This document shows, one piece after another, positions 6,965 through 12,330 of a DNA stretch of 13,536 nt. The stretch comes from an uncultured Actinomycetes bacterium (GTDB lineage Bacteria; Actinomycetota; Actinomycetes; Nanopelagicales; Nanopelagicaceae). Every line of letters starts with the position of its first letter. Position 1 is the first letter of the stretch. The stretch covers positions 1 to 13,536 of the forward strand of contig CAIKID010000216.1 of NCBI GenBank assembly GCA_903827345.1, in the 5' to 3' direction. The translations under genes were made by a program, and so were the position numbers. The notes under the pieces were generated by a model. That model worked only from the letters and a program-made list of their open reading frames with translations, made no database searches and was not told the origin of the DNA.

Positions 6965-7494
6965 TCAAAAGCGATCGGTTAATTCTCTCCGCACTTACTC
7001 TTGATGATGAAGAGGATTTGCTGGAATACCAATCTGATCCAATGGTTGTTCGCTATATCCCGTGGCCTCCCAGAACTCGATTGCAAGTTCGCGAAGCGAT
7101 CGAAAAAGTATTGGTGCCTCGTACATTTGAATCCGATAACGATTTCCTCGTTTTTGCGTGGAGATTGAAAGATGGCGGAAAGGTAATTGGCCAATCCAAT
7201 ATCTCAATTCAGTCAAAGGAACATTCCCGCGCTGAAATAGGATGGGTAGTCCACCCTGATTTTGTTGGTCAAGGTTTTGCTACTGAAGCTACGCGCGCTC
7301 TAATAAATTATGCATTTGATACTCTGAAGTTCCATCGCGTTGTGGCATATATCGATCAACGAAATGATTCTTCGGTAAAGCTAGCAGAGCGCTTAGGGAT
7401 GCGCCGCGAAGCAAGCTACCAGAAAGATGAATTTTTTAAGGGCGAGTGGACGAGTGCTTTTCTCTACGCAGTGCTGTCAGAAGAGTGGAAATAG
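6961..7494 (+). CDS. GNAT family N-acetyltransferase (RimJ/RimL-like)
   Basis: This 177-residue protein should transfer an acetyl group from acetyl-CoA to an amine. It has the RimJ/RimL layout: SDRLILSALTLDDEEDL at the N-terminus, the AEIGWVVHP strand (91-99), the acetyl-CoA loop in FVGQGFATEA (101-110), and the C-terminal RNDSSVKLAERLGMRREA (134-151) with the usual Asn-x-x-S-x-x-x-x-E-x-x-G pattern. The start is TTG, whose TTGA overlaps the stop of the cysteine-synthase-like gene; this implies coupling, although GNATs are not the normal serine acetyltransferase (that is CysE, a hexapeptide-repeat protein). The substrate may be a protein N-terminus, a small amine or a drug. The 3' end overlaps a convergent second GNAT gene by 31 nt. 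It is not obviously a recent copy of that neighbour. Confidence 0.9.
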   Translation: MIKSDRLILSALTLDDEEDLLEYQSDPMVVRYIPWPPRTRLQVREAIEKVLVPRTFESDNDFLVFAWRLKDGGKVIGQSNISIQSKEHSRAEIGWVVHPDFVGQGFATEATRALINYAFDTLKFHRVVAYIDQRNDSSVKLAERLGMRREASYQKDEFFKGEWTSAFLYAVLSEEWK

Positions 7495-8051
7495 CGGCGG
7501 CGATATTCACTCGCTGACATCTCGTAAATATCTTCTGGCCCAGCTTCTTCATCGATCTGTTGACCGACGCGCGTGAAATCTAACTTCTGCACCATGGCGA
7601 TGGAAGGTTCATTGGTGATTGAAACCGTGTATCGGAGCGTTTTAACATCGGGTTTAGCAATTACCCAACTCCACATCCCGTGCAGAATTTCCAGGGCAAA
7701 ACCCTGCCTGCGATAAGGAGGTTCAACTCCTAGCCCGATCTCGATCATTCCTGCGCTATCTGGAAAATCGTGGAAACCGCTACTTCCGATTATCACGTGG
7801 CTTTCTTTCAATACAGCTAGGCGCAATGAAAAGGGGGCGTAATCCGAATTCTTTAATATTCGTGGAATGCGAAAGGGAAGTGGCCCGCCATCATCTACCA
7901 GCACTCTGCCGGGATTGAGAATTCCTCGATCTGCCCACATGTCAGGAAGCGCTTTAGAATCTTTCATCCGGTCATACTCTTCTGGCAAAACTGTGACCAA
8001 GAGCAATCGGGGGGTCTCGATCTCTAAATCAACCCCTTTTAATGTTTTCAT
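7464..8051 (-). CDS. GNAT family N-acetyltransferase
   Basis: This 195-residue protein begins with LEIETPRLLLVTVLPEE (9-25), a typical opening for RimJ/RimL-type acetyltransferases, followed by IIGSSGFHDFP (87-97) and MIEIGLGVEPPYRRQGFALE (102-121). In the latter, RRQGFA supplies the acetyl-CoA pyrophosphate loop; the later SITNEPSIAMVQKLDF (144-159) carries the usual Asn and Lys-Leu-Asp-Phe motif. The substrate is unknown. Its ATG overlaps the stop of the upstream GNAT gene by ATGA, so the two acetyltransferases are translated together. It is the last gene of the minus-strand cluster and converges, with a 31-nt overlap, on the plus-strand GNAT. The sequence differs clearly from both neighbouring GNATs, so a recent tandem duplication is unlikely. 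Confidence 0.9.
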   Translation of the reverse strand: MKTLKGVDLEIETPRLLLVTVLPEEYDRMKDSKALPDMWADRGILNPGRVLVDDGGPLPFRIPRILKNSDYAPFSLRLAVLKESHVIIGSSGFHDFPDSAGMIEIGLGVEPPYRRQGFALEILHGMWSWVIAKPDVKTLRYTVSITNEPSIAMVQKLDFTRVGQQIDEEAGPEDIYEMSASEYRRRYFHSSDSTA

Positions 8052-8599
8052 GATTGGTCAATCCTAAAGAGGTTATACATTCCGCCTCCATACTCAGCAG
8101 CTCTCTCGAATTCTTTTATGAATACTCCACCATTCTTTCTGATCACTTTTTGCGAAGCGACGTTGGCGAGTGTGGTGGTGAGTTCGACGTAGGGTAATTC
8201 TATATTTCGAGTCAGTCCCAACATCAGCTCTAACTGTTTGGTTGCCAGACCTTGCCCACGCTTCCATGGAAAGATTTGATAGCCGATATGCCCCAAGCAA
8301 TACGGTGGTAATTCAACAGTTCCAGGTTTCCAACGAAATTGAATCGATCCGCAGATCTCACCGTCATATAGCCAACGCGTAAATGAAGGGAGCGCAGCTC
8401 TTTGCATTCCGGCATCCACGGTGATGAGGCGACCTCCTACTGGATCGTCAAAGGTTGCGATGAGGGCGGAGGGATCCTTCTTTGCGCCCTCAATAATCTC
8501 GAGGGAATAATGAAATGGTTCATGCCCCTCGTCAAGTTCGCGCTCCAGAGCTGCCACGTACAAGGGCAGGTTAGATTCGCTGGGCTTCAGAAGTTCCAT
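8048..8599 (-). CDS. GNAT family N-acetyltransferase (COG3981-like)
   Basis: This is a 183-residue acetyltransferase of the type with the conserved block HIGYQIFPWKRGQGLATKQL (104-123), holding the acetyl-CoA loop KRGQGLA, preceded by a beta strand EICGSIQFRW (81-90). The downstream TTTLANVASQKVIRKNGG (141-158) is the usual Asn-x-x-S-x-x-x-I-x-x-x-G signature. The layout resembles the predicted acetyltransferases of COG3981, judged from memory. Targets are unknown. The ATG follows a leaderless-type promoter (TAGTGT, 6 nt) placed in the 40-bp gap after tipAS, so this gene can start its own transcript as well as be read from the amidase-tipAS operon. It overlaps the next GNAT by ATGA. Confidence 0.88.
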   Translation of the reverse strand: MELLKPSESNLPLYVAALERELDEGHEPFHYSLEIIEGAKKDPSALIATFDDPVGGRLITVDAGMQRAALPSFTRWLYDGEICGSIQFRWKPGTVELPPYCLGHIGYQIFPWKRGQGLATKQLELMLGLTRNIELPYVELTTTLANVASQKVIRKNGGVFIKEFERAAEYGGGMYNLFRIDQS

Positions 8600-8605
8600 C
8601 GGAAA

Positions 8606-8611
8606 ACACTA
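8606..8611 (-). promoter_or_regulatory. -10 hexamer of a probable leaderless promoter for the GNAT pair
   Basis: On the minus strand TAGTGT lies exactly 6 nt before the ATG at 8599. No Shine-Dalgarno sequence is visible. The -35 area overlaps the end of the tipAS-like gene and an inverted repeat (8619-8637). Confidence 0.5.
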
Positions 8612-8618
8612 CTAAACG

Positions 8619-8637
8619 GTGACAGGTCGCGGGTCAC
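8619..8637. repeat. Inverted repeat GTGAC-N9-GTCAC at the GNAT-pair promoter
   Basis: Perfect 5-bp arms GTGAC and GTCAC are separated by 9 nt. The dyad covers the -35 side of the TAGTGT promoter and lies just after the tipAS-like stop codon. The placement suits a repressor or activator site, but arms this short can occur by chance. Confidence 0.3.
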
Positions 8638-8639
8638 AT

Positions 8640-9011
8640 TTAATTTAATTTTTTCGCCATGATTGCATCATGCACATATTGGGCTAGTCCTCTTACCCGT
8701 CCGTCGTAATAAGCTTTGAATCTATCGTCGTTGATGTACATGATCGCGAGGTTCTTCTGCATTTCTATCGAGCACTCATAAAACCATTTGGTTATTACCC
8801 GGCGGTGGGCAACGACTATCTCTTGAACTTCCGGTGATCTAAAGCTGACTCGGTTTCCAAAGGCAATCGCAAATTTCTCCGTGACCGCCTCCTGATCGAC
8901 TTTGGCCGCCTCGAAATCGGCATGAGTGTATTTGGAAGTACGAGTCTGACTCTCGGTATAAGCCGGGGTGCCGCCCCAGCGATCAAAGACCTCAGAGTCA
9001 AATTCACTCAT
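8640..9011 (-). CDS. Stand-alone TipAS antibiotic-recognition domain protein
   Basis: The 123 residues resemble the C-terminal ligand-binding domain of TipA, the MerR-family regulator that binds thiopeptides such as thiostrepton. Matching landmarks are EVFDRWGGTPAYTES (7-21), the central HRRVITKWFYECS (69-81), MYINDDRFKAYYD (91-103) and GLAQYVHDAI (108-117). The MerR winged-helix and coiled-coil part is absent: this ORF starts directly in the domain, and just upstream is the amidase stop. It is therefore like TipAS, the short ligand-trapping form, but made by its own gene. It is slightly shorter than TipAS (about 144 residues), with the first helix trimmed. Its ATG overlaps the amidase stop by ATGA. 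The likely role is ligand binding or sequestration in the cytoplasm; the ligand is unknown. The family was recognised from memory; no search was run. Confidence 0.85.
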   Translation of the reverse strand: MSEFDSEVFDRWGGTPAYTESQTRTSKYTHADFEAAKVDQEAVTEKFAIAFGNRVSFRSPEVQEIVVAHRRVITKWFYECSIEMQKNLAIMYINDDRFKAYYDGRVRGLAQYVHDAIMAKKLN

Positions 9012-10366
9012 CGGATAAAGGTGGGCTGCAGTATGCCCAAGCCCAGAGCTCTCTCTGCCTGCGCCATGGCGGTAATTAGTGTGTGCTCCATATTTCGAGC
9101 GACGACAAAACCAAGCCCGACAGGTAGTCCATTAACCAATCCCATGGGAATAGTGCCTATTGGCGTGCCCGCAATTGCCGGGGCGGTTGTTATCCAACTG
9201 GCCGAACCAAAGTCATCGCCTTTACCTAAGGTGCTTATCCATGCCGGACCATAAGTGCAGCCAATGAGAACATCTACATCGTGCAAACCGGTATCTAACG
9301 TTTGGTTAGCCCATGTGAGATTTCGCCGACGCTTCTGCTCGTACTCGTCGCCACGGCCGCCAAGTTCGAGAGCTTTCTCGAATATCTCTTGCCCAAAAAA
9401 CTCCAACTCGATCTTTGACTGTGAACGATTAAATTCAACAATATCGCGTAAATTCTTAACTCGCGTCCCAGTTCTTGTAGTCAGGTAGATGGCCAGGTCG
9501 CTAACCATCTCATGGAGCATGACATGGAACTCATCTTCACCATCAGATTCGCTGGGTTCGGATAGATCTATCTCTACGATTGATATTCCCGCTTTGGAAA
9601 GGGATTGCACAGCTCTTTCAAAAAGATCATTGACTTGAGTATCTGTCGTCATCCACTGCTTAACAACTCCGACCTTGAGCGAGTGCTCTGCTTGAGCGGC
9701 TCCTACATATTCACCTCTCGCGGTAAGCACATCAAGCAAAAGTGCGGCTTGTAGAACTGTTTGGGCCATTGGTCCAGGTGAGTCTTGACTCTTACTAATG
9801 GGGATCATGCCATCGCGGGGAATGCTCCCGACCGTTGGTTTGATGCCGACGCATCCGTTGAGAGATGCCGGACAAATTATCGATCCATCTGTTTCGCTTC
9901 CGATGGCCCATTGGGTAATCCCAGCAGCCACGCTGGCGCCGGAACCCGAAGAAGAACCTCCAGCGCTATGTTGATGTTTCCAAGGATTGGCGGTGAGTCC
10001 ACCAACAGCCGACCATCCGCTGGTGGATTTGGTGGAACGAATATTTGCCCATTCAGATAAGTTCGTTGCTCCGATAACGACCGCCCCGGCGGAGCGCAAT
10101 CGCTGCACAATCGTCGAGTCTCGCGTTACGGGAGTATCAGCCAATGCTAGCGATCCCGCAGTCGCAGGCAATCCGACAGATTCAATATTGTCTTTGATAA
10201 GTATTGGCAATCCGGCTAATGGCAGGGAGTCCTGCGACTTATCGAACTCTTCGGCACGCGCTAACGCGTCAGGGGCCTGCGCGAGAACTGATTTGAGTTG
10301 ATACCCAGATTGATCGAGTGAAGCAATCTTTTCTAGTGCATCTTCTACCAAACGGGTTGATTTCAT
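9008..10366 (-). CDS. Amidase signature family amidase, peptide-amidase-like
   Basis: This serine hydrolase cleaves carboxamides. From the ATG at 10366 it has 452 residues. The Ser-cisSer-Lys triad is visible: Lys58 in LPILIKDNIE (53-62), the cis-Ser in HSAGGSSSGSGASVAAG (133-149), and nucleophile Ser162 in GSETDGSIICPAS (156-168), followed by NGCVGIKPTVG (170-180). The ETDGSI-CPA wording is that of the peptide-amidase branch rather than the GatA branch (TDTGGSIR), so it is probably not the Glu-tRNA amidotransferase subunit. An upstream in-frame ATG at 10432 falls inside the YceI terminator hairpin, so it is rejected as the start. The 10366 ATG has a promoter TTGCAA-17 nt-GAGAGT ending 6 nt before it. 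Its stop overlaps the TipAS-like gene by ATGA. The substrate is unknown; peptide or antibiotic amides are candidates. Confidence 0.9.
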   Translation of the reverse strand: MKSTRLVEDALEKIASLDQSGYQLKSVLAQAPDALARAEEFDKSQDSLPLAGLPILIKDNIESVGLPATAGSLALADTPVTRDSTIVQRLRSAGAVVIGATNLSEWANIRSTKSTSGWSAVGGLTANPWKHQHSAGGSSSGSGASVAAGITQWAIGSETDGSIICPASLNGCVGIKPTVGSIPRDGMIPISKSQDSPGPMAQTVLQAALLLDVLTARGEYVGAAQAEHSLKVGVVKQWMTTDTQVNDLFERAVQSLSKAGISIVEIDLSEPSESDGEDEFHVMLHEMVSDLAIYLTTRTGTRVKNLRDIVEFNRSQSKIELEFFGQEIFEKALELGGRGDEYEQKRRRNLTWANQTLDTGLHDVDVLIGCTYGPAWISTLGKGDDFGSASWITTAPAIAGTPIGTIPMGLVNGLPVGLGFVVARNMEHTLITAMAQAERALGLGILQPTFIR

Positions 10367-10372
10367 GCGGTA

Positions 10373-10401
10373 ACTCTCGCTTATCAACCGACACTTTGCA
10401 A
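10373..10401 (-). promoter_or_regulatory. Probable leaderless promoter of the amidase-TipAS operon
   Basis: On the minus strand a -35 element TTGCAA (10396-10401) and a -10 element GAGAGT (10373-10378) are separated by 17 nt, with 6 nt from the -10 to the ATG at 10366. The -10 deviates from TANNNT at its first base. The promoter begins 5 bp after the YceI terminator T-tract. Confidence 0.5.
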
Positions 10402-10406
10402 CAGAT

Positions 10407-10442
10407 AAAAAAAGGACCCCGTGATTGCCCACGAGGCCCTTT
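10407..10442 (-). terminator. Rho-independent terminator of the YceI gene
   Basis: On the minus strand a 13-bp stem (AAAGGGCCTCGTG pairing with CACGGGGTCCTTT, including two G-U pairs) closes a 6-nt loop GGCAAT. The stem runs into seven consecutive T. It lies 12 bp after the YceI stop codon, so it should end that transcript and isolate it from the amidase operon. Confidence 0.9.
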
Positions 10443-10454
10443 AAGAATTAGCTG

Positions 10455-11009
10455 TTAGACGGCAGCTGCAACTGTTGCGATTGCTGAAATCTCGAACTCG
10501 AGCTTTACGGTCTCTGAAACCAAAATTCCACCGGTCTCAAGAGCCGCGTTCCAGGTTAGGCCGAAGTCCTTACGGTTGATCTCTGAAACGCCTTCGAAGC
10601 CGAAGCGAGCGTTGCCGTATGGATCTGTTGCTGTACCTGTGTATTCGAATTCGATTGAAATTGACTTTGTAACATCCTTGACGGTGAGGTCTCCGACTAC
10701 AACGACCTTATCTGCGCCAACATCTGTAACAGCTGTTGATACGAAGGTGATCTTTGGGAATGTTGCTGCATCAAAGAAATCAGGGGACTGTAGGTGACCA
10801 TCGCGGTCTGCGCTACGGGTATCGATTGAGCTCACTGCAATTTCAATGCTGAGTGAAGCAATTCCGTTATCTACGGTTCCTGAACCGGCGTACTCATTGA
10901 AAGATCCGCGGACCTTGGTCACCATTGCGTGACGAGCACTAAAGCCGACGCGGCTATGTGATGGATCGATGTTAAATGTTCCTGCTGGAAGTGTTGAAAG
11001 TACTGACAT
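10455..11009 (-). CDS. YceI family protein
   Basis: This 184-residue protein has the YceI lipocalin-like pattern: GTFNIDPSHSRVGFSARHAMVT (10-31), GSGTVD, IDTRSADRDGHLQSPDFFD (62-80), FPKITFVST (84-92), VVGDLTVKDVTKSI (104-117), and the late FGFEGVSEINRKDFGLTWN (136-154). Members bind isoprenoid or other hydrophobic ligands; many are periplasmic, but this one lacks a signal peptide and so is probably cytoplasmic, as is common in Actinobacteria. Its exact role is not known. The ATG is preceded by AAAGGA with about 5 nt spacing, a good ribosome binding site. A perfect 14-bp palindrome 66 bp upstream of the start is a likely operator. A strong terminator follows, so it is a single-gene unit. Confidence 0.93.
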   Translation of the reverse strand: MSVLSTLPAGTFNIDPSHSRVGFSARHAMVTKVRGSFNEYAGSGTVDNGIASLSIEIAVSSIDTRSADRDGHLQSPDFFDAATFPKITFVSTAVTDVGADKVVVVGDLTVKDVTKSISIEFEYTGTATDPYGNARFGFEGVSEINRKDFGLTWNAALETGGILVSETVKLEFEISAIATVAAAV

Positions 11010-11075
11010 GGGTTTCCTTTGTTTGATAGTTAAATGTGTGGCTAGATTTGTTGAATTGATCTAAGGACGAAGATA

Positions 11076-11089
11076 GTTGAAATTTCAAC
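11076..11089. promoter_or_regulatory. Perfect 14-bp palindrome, probable operator
   Basis: GTTGAAATTTCAAC is an exact palindrome with no central gap. It sits between the divergent YceI and formamidase genes, 66 bp from the YceI ATG and 103 bp from the formamidase ATG. Short AT-rich palindromes with TTGA...TCAA arms are typical of MarR-family and similar dimeric regulators. No regulator gene is visible in the window, so the binding protein is unknown. Confidence 0.6.
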
Positions 11090-11157
11090 CAAAATCAAAT
11101 CGTGAAGTCCTGCCTCGTCGCGAACGCCTGGCTGAAGCGAAACGTTGGCATTTGGTG

Positions 11158-11186
11158 CTGACATGAGCGTAAATCGGGTTTAGTAT
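11158..11186 (+). promoter_or_regulatory. Strong leaderless promoter of the formamidase gene
   Basis: CTGACA (5 of 6 match to TTGACA, 11158-11163) and TAGTAT (11181-11186) are separated by the ideal 17 nt. Six nucleotides after the -10 comes the ATG at 11193, so the transcript should begin at the start codon. This is the best-formed promoter in the window. Confidence 0.7.
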
Positions 11187-11192
11187 CGTGAA

Positions 11193-12197
11193 ATGGAGAT
11201 CATTGAATATAAGCCAACCACTGAAGAGCTCGCATATACCTTTGGAGGGAATGCCCCTAGGCGCACCATCAAGCCTGGCACCGCTGTTCGACTCTGGACG
11301 CAGGATGCATTCAATAACACGATTCAGACGGTAAACGACCTTTCCAGCGAGAAAGTCGATATGCGTTTTGTTAATCCACAGACTGGACCCTTCTTTATTG
11401 AGGGAGCCGAACCAGGTGATGCTCTCGCTATTCATATTGTAGATATGAAGCCAGCGCGCACTTACGGAATTTCATCCACTATCCCGTTCTTCGGTGGACT
11501 GACCTCAACGGATCGAACCGCAATGTTGCAAGAACCTTTGCCGGATACCACGTGGGTTTATGAAGTTAACACGGAACGGCAAACGGTCGGCTTTGAAGCC
11601 AGATACGGAGATATGAAGATTGAGTTTCCTATCGAGTGCATGTTTGGCACGATCGGCGTAGCACCCGCTGGCAACGAAGTGAGATCCGCTCTCGTACCAG
11701 AACGCTTCGGCGGCAACATGGATTCACCAGAAGTGCGCAAAGGATCAACAATTTATCTCGGTGTAAATGTCGCAGGTGCAATGTTTTCAATTGGCGATGG
11801 TCACTATCGTCAAGGTGAAGGAGAAGCGTGCGGAACGGCGGTTGAAGGCGCCATGGATGCCATCATCATTATTGATCTAATTAAAGGAGCGGCTCCTGCC
11901 TGGCCACGCATTGAAGATGATAATTACTACATGACTGTCGGATCATCACGCCCGATGGAAGATTCCTGGCGCATCGGCCAGGTCGAATTAGTGCGATGGT
12001 TTCAAGAGCTCTATGGATTGCATCAACTCGATTCGTATCAACTACTTTCGCAAATTACCAAGGCGCCAATTGCTAATGTCGTCGACTCCAACTTCAGTGT
12101 GGTTATAAAGGCGGCAAAGGATTTGGTGCCACACGCATCGGCATTCAAGGGGATGCATGAAAGCTTGAGAGAGCGGGCTAAGGGGCTATCACTTTAA
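11193..12197 (+). CDS. Acetamidase/formamidase family protein (FmdA/AmdA)
   Basis: This family hydrolyses formamide, acetamide or related short amides to ammonia and the acid. The 334-residue protein contains the family landmarks GPFFIEGAEPGDALAIHI (65-82), FPIECMFGTIGVAP (145-158), GGNMD (173-177) and GDGHYRQGEGEACGTAVE (201-218); acidic and His residues in these blocks are associated with metal binding in the family. The length is near that of actinobacterial members, shorter than the roughly 400-residue Methylophilus type. The start ATG is set by a CTGACA-17-TAGTAT promoter 6 nt upstream. The next gene, 133 bp downstream, is an amino acid permease with its own ribosome binding site. The real substrate is unknown; formamide released in amino acid breakdown or N-formylkynurenine from the nearby TDO are possibilities, the latter only a hypothesis. 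Confidence 0.9.
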   Translation: MEIIEYKPTTEELAYTFGGNAPRRTIKPGTAVRLWTQDAFNNTIQTVNDLSSEKVDMRFVNPQTGPFFIEGAEPGDALAIHIVDMKPARTYGISSTIPFFGGLTSTDRTAMLQEPLPDTTWVYEVNTERQTVGFEARYGDMKIEFPIECMFGTIGVAPAGNEVRSALVPERFGGNMDSPEVRKGSTIYLGVNVAGAMFSIGDGHYRQGEGEACGTAVEGAMDAIIIIDLIKGAAPAWPRIEDDNYYMTVGSSRPMEDSWRIGQVELVRWFQELYGLHQLDSYQLLSQITKAPIANVVDSNFSVVIKAAKDLVPHASAFKGMHESLRERAKGLSL

Positions 12198-12320
12198 ACG
12201 GCCAGGCCACGCTCTATCGCTATTTTTCACATAACGGCAGGTCATTTCTGGGCGATTGCTGAGTAATTTATTTAAAGTTTTGTTACAGTTTCTGCTTCAG
12301 CATTTCGCTGTGCCTGAACA

Positions 12321-12326
12321 GAGGAG
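12321..12326 (+). promoter_or_regulatory. Shine-Dalgarno sequence of the APC permease gene
   Basis: GAGGAG lies 4 nt before the ATG at 12331 and fixes the start. The 133-bp gap upstream (12198-12330) has a possible -10 TACAGT (12284-12289) without a clear -35, and small TTCAG/CTGAA arms. No terminator after the formamidase gene is evident. Confidence 0.7.
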
Positions 12327-12330
12327 AATA

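Noticed and set aside
9008..10366. GatA (glutamyl-tRNA amidotransferase subunit A) as the identity of the amidase
   Set aside because: The active-site block reads GSETDGSIICPAS, the peptide-amidase style, and no gatB or gatC is adjacent.
11077..11166. A 29-codon plus-strand frame starting with TTG, rich in Arg and Glu
   Set aside because: It starts inside the palindrome, has an in-frame TAG immediately before it, has no ribosome binding site, and ends within the formamidase promoter. It could be a fragment of an old gene but nothing supports translation.
11085..11435. A 116-codon minus-strand reading frame overlapping the formamidase start
   Set aside because: It lies antisense to the conserved formamidase N-terminus and covers its promoter; the product resembles no family and is best explained as a shadow frame.
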